A stretch of 64,000 nt of DNA, taken from contig NZ_NGJW01000001.1 of the NCBI RefSeq assembly GCF_003987555.1, positions 124,001-188,000 of the forward strand, written 5' to 3'. The stretch is from Vagococcus lutrae. GTDB lineage: Bacteria > Bacillota > Bacilli > Lactobacillales > Vagococcaceae. Made by a program: the position numbers and the translations under genes. The notes below the pieces were generated by a model. It searched no databases, was not told where the DNA came from, and was given only the letters and a program-made list of their open reading frames with translations. Positions within the stretch are counted from its first letter, which is position 1, and every line of letters starts with the position of its first letter. Shown here in pieces: positions 26,110 to 34,923 of the stretch.

Positions 26110-26952
26110 TTAACTCTTTAGCTCTTTTTTCCAAAAGGTATCAAACGGCGTAATCGGCAAATGACGTTTATGTTCACTCTTTAAATAATGGCGTTCAATT
26201 TGTTCTGCAGCAGCCTCACTCACACTTTTACCTTCTAAATAGTCATCAATCTCATCATACGTCACCCCTAAAGCGACTTCATCTGGTAACATCGGTTGAT
26301 TTTCTTCCAAATCAGCTGTGGGCACTTTTAAGTATAACGATTCAGGTGCGGCTAACATTTTTAAAAGCGAGCGACCTTGACGTTTATTTAACCCAGCTAA
26401 TGGAAAAATATCGGATGCCCCATCACCAAACTTAGTATAGAAACCAGTGACGCTCTCTGCCGCATGGTCAGTCCCAATGACTGCCCCTTGTCGTTCTCCG
26501 GCAATTGCATATTGGACAATCATACGTTGACGCGCTTTGATATTCCCTTTATTAAAATCGCCTATTGGTAAATTTTGTTCTGCAAATGTGGCGACCATTG
26601 CCGAAACAGCCGGTTCAATATTAATCGCATATGATTCATCTGGTTGAATGAACGAAAGAGCAGCCTGTGCATCACTTTCATCCGCTTGCACGCCATGAGG
26701 CAGACGCACCGCTATAAAACGATAACTGTCATCACCCGTTTCTTCTCGCAATTCAGCAATCGCAATTTGCGCTAGTTTGCCAGCCAACGTCGAATCTTGT
26801 CCCCCACTAATCCCTAGTACATAGGTCTTTAGAAACGGATGTTGTTTTAAATACTCTTTCAAAAAAGAAACGCGCATGTCGATTTCTTTTTGAGGGTCAA
26901 TAGTTTCTTTCACCGCTAACACTTTTTTTATTTCAGCTTGCAAAGGTCTCAT
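26110..26952 (-). CDS. nadE: NAD+ synthetase, ammonia-dependent
   Basis: Last step of NAD synthesis: amidates nicotinic acid adenine dinucleotide with ATP and ammonia. 280 aa, the single-domain NadE form without a glutaminase part. The PP-loop is [14 protein letters not shown] near residue 43-56. Other landmarks are [19 protein letters not shown] (binding loop) and T-P-F-D-T-F-W at the end. ATG 26952 has AAGGAG about eight bases upstream; the ORF extends 7 codons further without a site. pncB lies upstream on the same strand, separated by a terminator-like hairpin. Confidence 0.95.
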   Translation of the reverse strand: MRPLQAEIKKVLAVKETIDPQKEIDMRVSFLKEYLKQHPFLKTYVLGISGGQDSTLAGKLAQIAIAELREETGDDSYRFIAVRLPHGVQADESDAQAALSFIQPDESYAINIEPAVSAMVATFAEQNLPIGDFNKGNIKARQRMIVQYAIAGERQGAVIGTDHAAESVTGFYTKFGDGASDIFPLAGLNKRQGRSLLKMLAAPESLYLKVPTADLEENQPMLPDEVALGVTYDEIDDYLEGKSVSEAAAEQIERHYLKSEHKRHLPITPFDTFWKKELKS

Positions 26953-26975
26953 GTCATTCTCTCCTTTTATCATTT

Positions 26976-27011
26976 AAAAAGAGTCTACGGAAACTGACTA
27001 TTCCGTAGACT
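26976..27011 (-). terminator. Terminator-like hairpin between pncB and nadE
   Basis: On the minus strand AGTCTACGGAA pairs perfectly with TTCCGTAGACT around TAGTCAGT and is followed by C and five Ts. It lies 8 nt after the pncB stop and about 12 nt before the nadE ribosome site, so it may attenuate nadE rather than simply end the transcript. Confidence 0.8.
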
Positions 27012-27019
27012 GCCTAGCA

Positions 27020-28486
27020 TCATTTCGACAATTTTTTAACATCTTCACGTACTTGGTCAATAATCGCTAATTTATGATTGTACGCCGCCTGTGATAAATC
27101 AACGGGGTATATTTGTGGGTTTAAGTCGCGTTTGTATTCTTCCCATAAACTTTCATGATTGACATCAGCAAAACGCTTCACGTCTTTTAAGTCTGGTAGT
27201 TGATATACGCGCTCCCCTTCCACGTAAATGTCTTGTAAAATCGGACGTGCCTCAAAATCTGTGACTGTTTTATTGATAAACGTGTGCACGGGGTGGAACA
27301 TGTACAACTCATCTAGTAAATCAGGGCGTTCATGGGCTAATGCCACATAATCCCCTTCGGAACGTTGGTCTTTTTTACTTGTAATGCGCCATACTTGTTT
27401 TTTACCCGGTGTGGATACTTTCTCCACATTGCTTGAAAGTTTAATAGTATCTACCATCTCACCCTCATTATTTTCAATCGAAACAATTTTATAAACAGCA
27501 CCCAAAGCTGGTTGGTCATAGGCGGTAATCAGCTTGGTCCCTACACCCCAAACATCAATCTTCGCTTTTTGCATTTTCAAACTCAAAATTTTCGCTTCAT
27601 CTAAGTCATTAGACGCGTAAATTTTTGCTTCAGGGAAACCAGCTTCATCTAGCTGTTTGCGTACTTTTTTAGAAATATACGCCATATCACCACTGTCTAT
27701 ACGCACGCCTAAAAAGTTAATCTTATCACCAAATTCACGTGCGACACGAATCGCATTGGGAACACCCGATTTTAACGTATCGTAAGTATCCACTAAAAAG
27801 ACGCAATCGCGGTGCGTTTGCGCGTAGGCTTTAAACGCTTCATAATCATTACAGTAAGACTGTACGAGCGAATGAGCATGTGTGCCGCTCGTTGGAATAC
27901 CAAACATTTTACCAGCGCGGACGTTACTGGTTGCATCACAACCACCAATATAAGCAGCACGCGTTCCCCAAATCGCAGCGTCCATCTCTTGAGCGCGACG
28001 GGAACCAAATTCCATTAATAAATCGTCCCCTACAACCGACTTAATTCGAGCAGCTTTCGTCGCAATTAGCGTTTGATAGTTCACGATATTTAAGAGCGCT
28101 GTTTCAACCAACTGGCACTGCGCGAGTGGTCCTTCTACTTGAACAATCGGTTCATTGCTGTAGACTAACTCTCCTTCCACAGCGGAACGTACGGTACAGC
28201 GGAATTTAAATTCACGTAAATAATCTAAAAAGGCTTCTGGATACTCTTCTACTTCTCGTAAATAATCAATGTCCGATTCAGAAAAAGTCAAACGATCGAA
28301 ATAATGAACCAATCGCTCCAAACCAGCAAAAACAGCATAACCATTTTTGAACGGCATCTCTCTAAAATAACATTCAAAGACAGCGTGTTGATCCGCTCGC
28401 CCTAACTCCCAGTACGTTTTCATCATATTAATTTGATACAAGTCAGTGTGCAAAGTAAAACTATCATCTGGATATTTATACGGCAT
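27020..28486 (-). CDS. pncB: Nicotinate phosphoribosyltransferase
   Basis: First step of niacin salvage: joins nicotinate and PRPP to give nicotinate mononucleotide. 488 aa. N-terminal family signature L-H-T-D-L-Y-Q-I-N-M-M. The catalytic His region is S-G-T-H-A-H-S (near 207-213). The phosphate loop region and V-D-T-Y-D-T-L, L-G-V-R-I-D-S-G-D and W-G-V-G-T-K-L (binding strands) follow. ATG 28486 has AGGAG upstream. It is the first gene of a salvage pair with nadE. The promoter at 28517-28545 contains a TGTCT/AGACG dyad that could bind a niacin-responsive repressor. Confidence 0.95.
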   Translation of the reverse strand: MPYKYPDDSFTLHTDLYQINMMKTYWELGRADQHAVFECYFREMPFKNGYAVFAGLERLVHYFDRLTFSESDIDYLREVEEYPEAFLDYLREFKFRCTVRSAVEGELVYSNEPIVQVEGPLAQCQLVETALLNIVNYQTLIATKAARIKSVVGDDLLMEFGSRRAQEMDAAIWGTRAAYIGGCDATSNVRAGKMFGIPTSGTHAHSLVQSYCNDYEAFKAYAQTHRDCVFLVDTYDTLKSGVPNAIRVAREFGDKINFLGVRIDSGDMAYISKKVRKQLDEAGFPEAKIYASNDLDEAKILSLKMQKAKIDVWGVGTKLITAYDQPALGAVYKIVSIENNEGEMVDTIKLSSNVEKVSTPGKKQVWRITSKKDQRSEGDYVALAHERPDLLDELYMFHPVHTFINKTVTDFEARPILQDIYVEGERVYQLPDLKDVKRFADVNHESLWEEYKRDLNPQIYPVDLSQAAYNHKLAIIDQVREDVKKLSK

Positions 28487-28516
28487 GTCGATTCTCCTAA
28501 TCTATATTTACCTTCT

Positions 28517-28550
28517 ATTATAACACGAGAGACGCACTGTGTCTTAGACG
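28517..28550 (-). promoter_or_regulatory. pncB promoter with a dyad over the -35
   Basis: Minus strand AAGACA (28545-28540), 17 bp, TATAAT (28522-28517). The imperfect dyad TGTCTTAGACG (28540-28550) covers the -35 and is a candidate operator. Confidence 0.65.
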
Positions 28551-28584
28551 ACGGTATGACTTTTCAAAAAACAAACGACCTATT

Positions 28585-28616
28585 AAAAAAACTCACGAAA
28601 AATCATTTTCGTGAGT
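28585..28616 (-). terminator. trmL terminator
   Basis: Minus-strand stem ACTCACGAAAA / TTTTCGTGAGT followed by six Ts, ten bases past the trmL stop. Confidence 0.88.
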
Positions 28617-28625
28617 CAACTCGGC

Positions 28626-29132
28626 TTATTTTAATTTATCATGTTCATACACATGGGTTAATTCCAACTCTGGAAATGATTGTTGACGTAATGCTTCATA
28701 AAGAACTAAGGCCACTGTATTCGATAAATTAAGTGAGCGAACATGCTCGTCATTCATCGGGATTCTTAAACATTGACGCTCATACTTTTTCATAAAGGGT
28801 TCAGGTAATCCCGTCGTTTCTTTTCCAAAAATAAAAAAGTGAGATTGGTCGTCAGCGTAATTAACGTCCACATAGGTTTGATTCGCAAACTTTGTGATGA
28901 GATGAAGAGGTTGCTCTCCCACATACTCTAAAAAGGCCTCTAAAGAAGCATGATACGTAATATCCACATCGTGCCAGTAATCTAACCCCGCACGCTTCAA
29001 CATTTTGTCATCAGTTGAAAATCCTAATGGCTCAATTAAATGCAATGGAGTATTGGTCGCCGCACAAGTTCGGGCAATATTGCCAGTATTGGCAGGTATA
29101 CATGGTTCAAATAAAACAATATGGTTCGTCAT
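28626..29132 (-). CDS. trmL: tRNA (cytidine(34)-2'-O)-methyltransferase TrmL (SPOUT family)
   Basis: Methylates the ribose of the wobble base in some tRNA-Leu species. 168 aa, the minimal SPOUT methyltransferase size. SPOUT motif 1 is [12 protein letters not shown] (residues 12-23). Motif 2 is [11 protein letters not shown] near 98-108, forming the trefoil-knot SAM site. Motif 3 is [16 protein letters not shown]. Older annotations call such genes CspR or an rRNA methylase. ATG 29132 has GGAGGG six bases upstream. The mRNA starts near 29269 and carries a structured leader (see 29133-29269). Confidence 0.93.
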   Translation of the reverse strand: MTNHIVLFEPCIPANTGNIARTCAATNTPLHLIEPLGFSTDDKMLKRAGLDYWHDVDITYHASLEAFLEYVGEQPLHLITKFANQTYVDVNYADDQSHFFIFGKETTGLPEPFMKKYERQCLRIPMNDEHVRSLNLSNTVALVLYEALRQQSFPELELTHVYEHDKLK

Positions 29133-29269
29133 ATCTTTCCCTCCATTTTTTCATAAAAAAAAAACGTATCGGCTCGGTGTCAATCACGGCGAGTCCGTTA
29201 CGTTAGCAAAGTTTTCTTCACTAACTTTTATCAGAACAGGAATCTGATAAAAACTAATGAAAAACAACT
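29133..29269 (-). ncRNA. Structured trmL leader with attenuator (candidate 23S-methyl RNA motif)
   Basis: About 137 nt between the predicted start of transcription and trmL. Hairpin 1 (29218-29260) has roughly 18-bp arms beginning TCATTAGTTTTTATCAGA, wobble pairs included. Hairpin 2 (29163-29204) pairs AACGTAACGGACTCG with CGAGCCGATACGTT imperfectly and runs into ten Ts (29164-29155), forming an intrinsic terminator. The ribosome site follows within about 15 nt. Known: the 23S-methyl RNA motif of Lactobacillales lies upstream of genes annotated as rRNA methylases and ends in a terminator. Assignment to it is inference from arrangement and host, not from an alignment. Confidence 0.6.
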
Positions 29270-29275
29270 AAACTT

Positions 29276-29304
29276 ACTATATCAGAAGGTCTACACCTTT
29301 GCAA
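29276..29304 (-). promoter_or_regulatory. Promoter of the trmL leader
   Basis: Minus strand TTGCAA (29304-29299), 17 bp, TATAGT (29281-29276). It lies 16 nt past the rlmA stop, so trmL has its own promoter. Confidence 0.75.
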
Positions 29305-29319
29305 CAAGATTATGAAAAA

Positions 29320-30189
29320 TTATTGACTTTTCTGTGCTTTTTTTCCAATTAGAATATCAACCGATACGGTTAGCGTCTCTGGTAATTGCTTTAACGCACG
29401 CTCTCTTGCAGTTTCAGAAGCACTCCAATGCAGGGGCGACATATAAACCGCATCTTCTCGTAATGCTTGCGGAATTGAAAAAGAATAAGTTATCGCAGTA
29501 TCAGAAATCACTTGCAAACTGTCGTAAAACTTAGCTTTGACAGGAGCATTTTGATAGGTTTGTTTATCAACATCGTCTTCAAAAAATAAAGCGCGCAACT
29601 CTTTTAAATAGTCTTCGCGTGGTACGACTTTAATCACTTGGCCTTCGTCATGCAGCACACGTTGAAATTCTTCATAATGACTAGGCGAAAAAATATTCAC
29701 AATATGACTGATTGAATGGTCTTGAAACGGCAACCGCGTAATATCTGCTATCAACCATGAAACATCTCCCTGATGTTGCGTCGCTAATTCAACCCCTTCT
29801 TTTGAAAGGTCACATCCGAAATAAGCCGCTTCAGACTGTTCAGGCAAAAGTTTCGCTAAAAAACTACCCTCGCCACAGCCCGCATCTAGTAATACACGCA
29901 CCTCTTGTGTCGCTAACACCTCTTGAATCGAAGAGATTAAAGGCGCATAGAGACCTGCTTGAATCATCTTCATGCGATGCGTTAACATAACTTTATCATA
30001 ACTATTTTTTATCGCTTTATCAGGAAAATATACTGTTCCTTTATTGGATAGATTGTATGTATGCCCTTCTTGACAAATTAGTTGACGGTCTTCCACCATA
30101 GTCAATGTCGCATGGCATTTTGGGCAAGCCAAAATCGATTCACTTGCTTTCAATAAGCGAGCTGCTCGCGTTTTTTTCTTTTCTAGCAA
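29320..30189 (-). CDS. rlmA: 23S rRNA (guanine-N1)-methyltransferase RlmA family
   Basis: Methylates N1 of a 23S rRNA guanine in hairpin 35; Gram-positive RlmA(II) acts on G748 and affects some macrolides, though which site applies here is not visible. 289 aa. The N-terminal zinc ribbon is C-P-K-C-H ... C-Q-E-G-H-T-Y-N-L-S-N-K-G. The SAM motif is L-L-D-A-G-C-G-E-G-S-F near 110, and I-V-N-I-F-S-P follows. TTG 30189 is chosen because AGAAGGA lies six bases upstream, while the upstream in-frame ATG has none. It is divergent from cutC and upstream of trmL. Confidence 0.9.
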   Translation of the reverse strand: MLEKKKTRAARLLKASESILACPKCHATLTMVEDRQLICQEGHTYNLSNKGTVYFPDKAIKNSYDKVMLTHRMKMIQAGLYAPLISSIQEVLATQEVRVLLDAGCGEGSFLAKLLPEQSEAAYFGCDLSKEGVELATQHQGDVSWLIADITRLPFQDHSISHIVNIFSPSHYEEFQRVLHDEGQVIKVVPREDYLKELRALFFEDDVDKQTYQNAPVKAKFYDSLQVISDTAITYSFSIPQALREDAVYMSPLHWSASETARERALKQLPETLTVSVDILIGKKAQKSQ

Positions 30190-30291
30190 TCCAATTCCTT
30201 CTTTCAAAAACATTTTTCACTTGTCATCATACCATATTTTTTATCATAATATGCTACAATAAAGAAAATGAAGAAGAAGGAAGTGCCTAAT

Positions 30292-30927
30292 TTGATTAAA
30301 GAATTTTGTGCAGAAAACTTTACAGATATTCCTAAAGCTATCGCAGCCGGTGCCACACGAATAGAATTATGTGATAACCTAGCAGCAGGCGGAACAACCG
30401 TCAGTACAGGCGTCATGGAGGAAACCATTCACTACTGCCACGAAAAAGATATTCCTGTTATGGCTATCATACGCCCACGTGGTGGCAATTTTGTCTACCA
30501 CGATACCGAATTAAAAATCATGGAAACCGACCTTTTAGAAGCTAAAGCACTAGGTGTTGACGGTATCGTTATCGGCGTATTAAATAACGACAATAGTTTA
30601 GATAAAGAAAGCATGGCTCGCTTTATCGCTCTAGCTGAAGGACTACAAATAACTTTCCACATGGCATTTGATCAAATGAGTCATGAGCAACAGCTTGACG
30701 CAATTGACTGGCTTGCCGAACAAGAAGTAACACGTATTTTAACACATGGCGGACTGGCTGGAACTCCAATTTCTGATCACTACGAGCATTTAAAGTCGCT
30801 GATTGTTTATGCTAACAATCGCATTATTATCTTACCCGGCGGAGGTGTCACATATGAAAACTGTGATGAGGTCATGGAAACACTAAATGTTAATGAAGTA
30901 CATGGAACTCGTATTGTTAACTATTAA
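30292..30927 (+). CDS. cutC: CutC family protein
   Basis: Member of the CutC TIM-barrel family, once linked to copper homeostasis in E. coli and to copper binding in Enterococcus; a hydrolytic role has also been argued, so function is open. About 211 aa. Family motifs: K-E-F-C-A-E-N-F at the start, R-I-E-L-C-D-N-L-A-A-G-G-T-T-V-S, I-R-P-R-G-G-N-F-V-Y, F-H-M-A-F-D-Q and L-P-G-G-G-V. TTG 30292 has AAGGAAG about 7 nt upstream and is preferred; an ATG at 30268 lies almost at the likely transcription start. Divergent from rlmA. Ends in a terminator shared with mgtE. Confidence 0.88.
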   Translation: MIKEFCAENFTDIPKAIAAGATRIELCDNLAAGGTTVSTGVMEETIHYCHEKDIPVMAIIRPRGGNFVYHDTELKIMETDLLEAKALGVDGIVIGVLNNDNSLDKESMARFIALAEGLQITFHMAFDQMSHEQQLDAIDWLAEQEVTRILTHGGLAGTPISDHYEHLKSLIVYANNRIIILPGGGVTYENCDEVMETLNVNEVHGTRIVNY

Positions 30928-30929
30928 AA

Positions 30930-30964
30930 AAAACCAGATTATCGATTAAGATAATCTGGTTTTT
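30930..30964. terminator. Bidirectional terminator
   Basis: Arms AAAACCAGATTATC / GATAATCTGGTTTT, loop GATTAA-like, between the convergent cutC and mgtE genes. Confidence 0.9.
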
Positions 30965-30970
30965 CTATTG

Positions 30971-32329
30971 TTATGAGCCAATAAAATAACTCATAAATAA
31001 ACTTGCGATATTAAAGTAAATGAGTACACTCGTTAAGTCACTTAAAGTGGTGATAAAAGGACCACTAGCGACTGCCGGGTCAAACCCTAATTTATCCATA
31101 ACCATTGGAATTAAACTACCCGCTAAGTTAGCAACGGTAATCGCACAGAGCATGGCCATCCCAATAACAAATCCTAGCATAAAGTTTTGTTTCCAAATTC
31201 CGACAATTAAGAAAATAGTGACTCCCGTAACAAATCCGGTAATGAGTCCTGTTAAGACTTCACCAATAATCAGACTCATAAAACCACGCTCATCATCTTG
31301 AACGGCTAAACGACGGACGGCAACGGCTAACGATTGCGTTCCAGCGTTCCCGGCCGTTCCGGTAATAAGTGAAATAAACACTGCTAAAATACTTGCTTCA
31401 CTGACCAATTCTTCATAGCGCCCAATCAACGTCGCTGTTGACATTCCTAAAAAGAGTAACGTTATCAGCCAAGGTAAACGCTTAGCTGCTGCTTTAAACG
31501 GATTTTCCGTTACTTCATCCACGTCAACCCCAGCCAAACCAGAATAATCACTGGTTGCTTCTTCGTCCATTACGTCGATAATATCATCAACGGTTACAAT
31601 TCCTAACAACCGTCCATCATAATCCGTAACAGGAATCGCTAAGAAGTCATAATCACGCATAGTTCGCGCGACATCTTGTTGGTCATCTCCAACTTTCACC
31701 GAAATAACACGCTCGTTCATAATATCAGAAATCAACATATCATCGTCATTTACTATTAAATCCCGCAACGAAATAACGCCAACTAAAAAATCATTGACGT
31801 CTTTTACAAAGACATAATAAATCGTTTCAGCTTTACTTGCCTCTTCTTTTAATAAACGCATGGCAGAACCCACGGTCTGTTGCGACTCAATCGCAACATA
31901 CTCCGTTGTCATAATCGCTCCAGCTGTTTCATCTTCATAGTGCAATAAGTTTTTAATTTCAGCTGCACTTTCTTTTGACATAATACTTAAATACTTGGCA
32001 ACATCTTGACGATCAAGTTGCTTCAACGTGTCGACAGCATTGTCGGTATACATCTCTGCCAACATCTCTGCCACATAACTCGGTTTCATTTCTTTTAAAA
32101 GACCTTCAACATCTTCTTGTTCTTCTTCCAAAACATCGAACATGTCCGCCATCTCTTTTGGCGAGAGATAGGCATATAATAATTGTCGTTCATCTTCTTC
32201 TAATTTCAAATAAAATTGACCTTGGTCATAAATATGTAAATCTAAAAACTCACTACGAAATGCTTGAATATGATTGGCTCTCAAGTGTTCACGCAGTTGT
32301 GAAAAGTCTTCGGCTATCGTTTCACTCAT
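30971..32329 (-). CDS. mgtE: Magnesium transporter MgtE
   Basis: Mg2+-gated channel in the cell membrane. 452 aa. Order: an acidic MgtE N domain (about 1-130), a tandem CBS pair (about 135-255; I-M-T-T-E-Y-V-A-I and D-I-M-N-E-R-V-I-S-V), a connecting plug helix, then five transmembrane helices with the pore segment around T-G-T-A-G-N-A-G-T-Q-S-L near 335-347. The family's acidic Mg sensor residues (D-E-E-A and D-V-D-E-V) are plentiful at the CBS-membrane border. Last gene of relQ-nadK-rluA-mgtE, 21 nt after rluA. No Mg riboswitch is visible upstream, so control is likely from the operon promoter. Confidence 0.95.
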   Translation of the reverse strand: MSETIAEDFSQLREHLRANHIQAFRSEFLDLHIYDQGQFYLKLEEDERQLLYAYLSPKEMADMFDVLEEEQEDVEGLLKEMKPSYVAEMLAEMYTDNAVDTLKQLDRQDVAKYLSIMSKESAAEIKNLLHYEDETAGAIMTTEYVAIESQQTVGSAMRLLKEEASKAETIYYVFVKDVNDFLVGVISLRDLIVNDDDMLISDIMNERVISVKVGDDQQDVARTMRDYDFLAIPVTDYDGRLLGIVTVDDIIDVMDEEATSDYSGLAGVDVDEVTENPFKAAAKRLPWLITLLFLGMSTATLIGRYEELVSEASILAVFISLITGTAGNAGTQSLAVAVRRLAVQDDERGFMSLIIGEVLTGLITGFVTGVTIFLIVGIWKQNFMLGFVIGMAMLCAITVANLAGSLIPMVMDKLGFDPAVASGPFITTLSDLTSVLIYFNIASLFMSYFIGS

Positions 32330-32350
32330 GGCTTTTCCTCCTGTGTTATT

Positions 32351-33238
32351 TTATAAGTGGACATTTTGCATGTCATCAGGCATCTCCTGAAAGATATTTA
32401 AGCATTCCTTCGTGAAAGGATGATAAAAACTTAAATGATGGCAATGCAAGGCTTGACGCTCCAAGCCACAATCCATGCGTCCACCATATAACTCATCTCC
32501 AATGAGTGGACAGCCGATTGCGGCAAAATGAACGCGAATTTGATGTGTGCGTCCTGTATGCAATTGGACTTCTACCAACGCCTTATCTTTTGTACGTTTC
32601 TTTAACCAATATTCTGTTAATGACGGCAAGCCGCCTTCTCCCACTGTTCGCTCAATAATCGACGTTTCAACACGCTTGATAGGAAAGTCAATCTTCCCAG
32701 TTGGTAACAACTTATCTTTATCATCTCCGACCAATGCTAGATACTTTTTCGTTACCCGACCAGCGCGCAACTCTTTATCCATCATCGCATGTGCATAACC
32801 ATGTTTAGCAAACAACATTAGCCCCGTTGTATCACGATCCAATCGCGTCACGACATGAATGACTTGATTAGGGTAATTCTGAGACTGGTAATAATGTTTT
32901 ACCCGGTTCGCCATAGTCCCATTAGGATGATATTGAGCGGGAATAGAGGCAACCCCCACCGGTTTATTGACAATTAAATAATGTTCATCTTCAAAAATAA
33001 TATCAATTGGTGTTACGTCTGGTAGCAGCGTTTCATGCTCCCCTTCATCAGGTATGATCACAGTGACCTCATCTAAATAGGATAACACATATCGCACTGT
33101 TTTTTCTACCCCATTTACACCAATCCAACCACCTTGATACTTGATTTTAGCTAATAAACTTCTGGAAATCCCTTGCTCATTCAAAAACGTCTTTAGCAAA
33201 CGTGGTTCTTCTTTTTCATAACGCCAACTAAATTTCAT
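32351..33238 (-). CDS. RluA-family pseudouridine synthase
   Basis: Isomerises uridine to pseudouridine in RNA, probably 23S rRNA. 295 aa. An S4-like start (about 1-70, K-T-F-L-N-E-Q-G-I-S-R-S-L-L) is followed by the catalytic core Y-L-I-V-N-K-P-V-G-V. The catalytic Asp is in H-V-V-T-R-L-D-R-D-T-T-G-L, near residue 133. G-R-T-H-Q-I-R-V-H-F-A comes next. It matches the B. subtilis yjbO position in the spxH-relQ-nadK neighbourhood. It overlaps nadK by 11 nt, so translation is coupled. Target sites are not predictable. Confidence 0.92.
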   Translation of the reverse strand: MKFSWRYEKEEPRLLKTFLNEQGISRSLLAKIKYQGGWIGVNGVEKTVRYVLSYLDEVTVIIPDEGEHETLLPDVTPIDIIFEDEHYLIVNKPVGVASIPAQYHPNGTMANRVKHYYQSQNYPNQVIHVVTRLDRDTTGLMLFAKHGYAHAMMDKELRAGRVTKKYLALVGDDKDKLLPTGKIDFPIKRVETSIIERTVGEGGLPSLTEYWLKKRTKDKALVEVQLHTGRTHQIRVHFAAIGCPLIGDELYGGRMDCGLERQALHCHHLSFYHPFTKECLNIFQEMPDDMQNVHL

Positions 33239-34058
33239 CGTCGCCTCCGTTATGCGTATCTTCTTCCTCTATAAAGGCATCTTTTACACGACGCCAAAAA
33301 TGGGTATGACGGTATGAAGCAAAATGAATCCGCTCATCCGCAATTTTATAACGAATGGAGGCGATAGCTGATTGTGGAAAACTCAATTGATCGATGGTTA
33401 ATAAATAATCATTGTCAGCGCACAGTCTTACCTCAATCCATTCATCCCCTGCAATCACTAATGGCGACCCTAACGTGCGGTACACGCGATTATTTAGCGA
33501 AGCAATCTCTGTTAATTGTAACGCATTAATACGTGGATGTAAGACAGCACCTCCGACACTCTTATTGTACGCTGTCGAACCCGTCGGAGTCGAAACCGAT
33601 ACGCCATCACCACGAAACCGTTCAAAATGCTCCTCTTTGATAAATATATCAGCAACCATTGTCGTATTTACTTTTTTGATAATACATTCATTTAACGCTA
33701 AAAAATGTTTTTTCTCCTGTGTTTCATCAGCCAAAGTCACTTCTACATCTAGTAAGGGATAGCTCACACTTTTCTGCTCTTCATGAAGCAAACTATCAAC
33801 TAACTCTTCTAATTCAAAGTCACGCCAGTCAGTATAGAAGCCTAGATGTCCCGTATGGATACCAATAAATTTTATCGTAGCAAGTTGATGAGCATAACGA
33901 TGAAACCCTGAAAGAAGTGTTCCGTCACCGCCAATCGTTAAGACGATATCTGGCCGCTCATTGACCATTTCAAATGGCGGTTTATTCAAAAGTGTTTTTA
34001 ATCGAGTTAGTACTACCTGTGATTGTGGTGAAGGACTTGCTATCATGGCAATCCGCAT
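33228..34058 (-). CDS. nadK: NAD kinase
   Basis: Phosphorylates NAD to NADP with ATP. 276 aa. The G-G-D-G-T-L-L-S-G motif with catalytic Asp is at residues about 43-51. H-T-G-H-L-G-F-Y-T-D-W follows, and the conserved nucleotide loop is S-T-P-T-G-S-T-A-Y-N-K-S-V-G-G-A-V near 155-170. Together with pncB and nadE elsewhere in the window it completes NAD(P) supply. It lies 20 nt after relQ, as in most Bacilli, and overlaps the rluA-like gene. Confidence 0.95.
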   Translation of the reverse strand: MRIAMIASPSPQSQVVLTRLKTLLNKPPFEMVNERPDIVLTIGGDGTLLSGFHRYAHQLATIKFIGIHTGHLGFYTDWRDFELEELVDSLLHEEQKSVSYPLLDVEVTLADETQEKKHFLALNECIIKKVNTTMVADIFIKEEHFERFRGDGVSVSTPTGSTAYNKSVGGAVLHPRINALQLTEIASLNNRVYRTLGSPLVIAGDEWIEVRLCADNDYLLTIDQLSFPQSAIASIRYKIADERIHFASYRHTHFWRRVKDAFIEEEDTHNGGDDEI

Positions 34059-34078
34059 TTCATTCTCCCTTTCTCTTC

Positions 34079-34759
34079 CTACTCATCTTTATTCCATTGC
34101 TCACGCATAGCTAAGAAATCTTGATAGTAGCGATCATTCATTTTCCCGCGACCGTGTGAAAATAAGTGCTGGGCTTCTTGAATTTCTTCTCTAATTTTTG
34201 ACATTTCTTCATCTAGTAAGTTAGCGGCTTCCGACGCATTTTTCAAGCGCTCATTAATCTCAGCCGGAAACTCACCTTGATACTTATAGTTCAATGAATG
34301 TTCAATGGTCGCCCAAAAATTCATCGCAAGTGTTCGAATTTGAATTTCTGCGTATAACTTCTTTTCACCAGTGACTAATTGAACCGGATATTCAATAATC
34401 AAATGATACGAACGGTAACCACTTTCCTTATTATGCGAAATATAATCACGTTCCTGTACGACAGTCATATCTTTACGGTTCTTAATAATATGAACGACTT
34501 CATAAATATCATCTACAAACTGGCACATGATACGCAACCCCGCGATATCTTGCATCTCTTCTTCTAAATTTTCCATCGAAATGCCGCGAACTTTGGCTTT
34601 CGTCTTAATGCTGTCAACGGGTTTTACACGACCAGTGACAAACTCAATCGGCGCGTGTTGATTTTGCTCGCGAAATTGTTTTCGAATCCCTTTTAATTTA
34701 ATTTTCATTTCTGAAACAGCTTGTTCATATGGTGCTAAAAGCTCGTCCCAATTTGTCAT
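34079..34759 (-). CDS. relQ: Small alarmone synthetase (RelQ/YjbM)
   Basis: Makes (p)ppGpp from ATP and GDP/GTP without a hydrolase domain. 226 aa, the normal RelQ size. Synthetase motifs: V-T-G-R-V-K-P-V-D-S-I with K-T-K-A, D-I-A-G-L-R-I-M (ATP pocket), Y-I-S-H-N-K-E-S-G-Y-R-S-Y-H-L-I (Arg/His site) and the Glu-containing E-I-Q-I-R-T-L-A-M-N-F-W-A. The family is a tetramer activated by pppGpp. First gene of relQ-nadK-rluA-mgtE, divergent from the CYTH gene. No TGS or ACT domain. Confidence 0.94.
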   Translation of the reverse strand: MTNWDELLAPYEQAVSEMKIKLKGIRKQFREQNQHAPIEFVTGRVKPVDSIKTKAKVRGISMENLEEEMQDIAGLRIMCQFVDDIYEVVHIIKNRKDMTVVQERDYISHNKESGYRSYHLIIEYPVQLVTGEKKLYAEIQIRTLAMNFWATIEHSLNYKYQGEFPAEINERLKNASEAANLLDEEMSKIREEIQEAQHLFSHGRGKMNDRYYQDFLAMREQWNKDE

Positions 34760-34923
34760 ACGACTTCCCTCATTTATACAAAAAATAAAAATCCTGCATC
34801 TTCTATTTTATCATAAAAACGACAGAACCGTTAGTCGTCGCCATTATCGATTAAGATGTTTACAGTTGACCTTTTGCTTTGTCTTAGCGAAAATAAAGAA
34901 AAGACCTTTAGAGGAGCGACCTT

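Noticed and set aside
30105-30290. Plus-strand 61-codon ORF over the rlmA start
   Set aside because: It overlaps the rlmA coding start and the cutC promoter, and has no ribosome site.
32330-32350. Possible Mg2+ (M-box) riboswitch before mgtE
   Set aside because: Only 21 nt separate mgtE from the upstream gene, too short for an M-box; mgtE is inside an operon.
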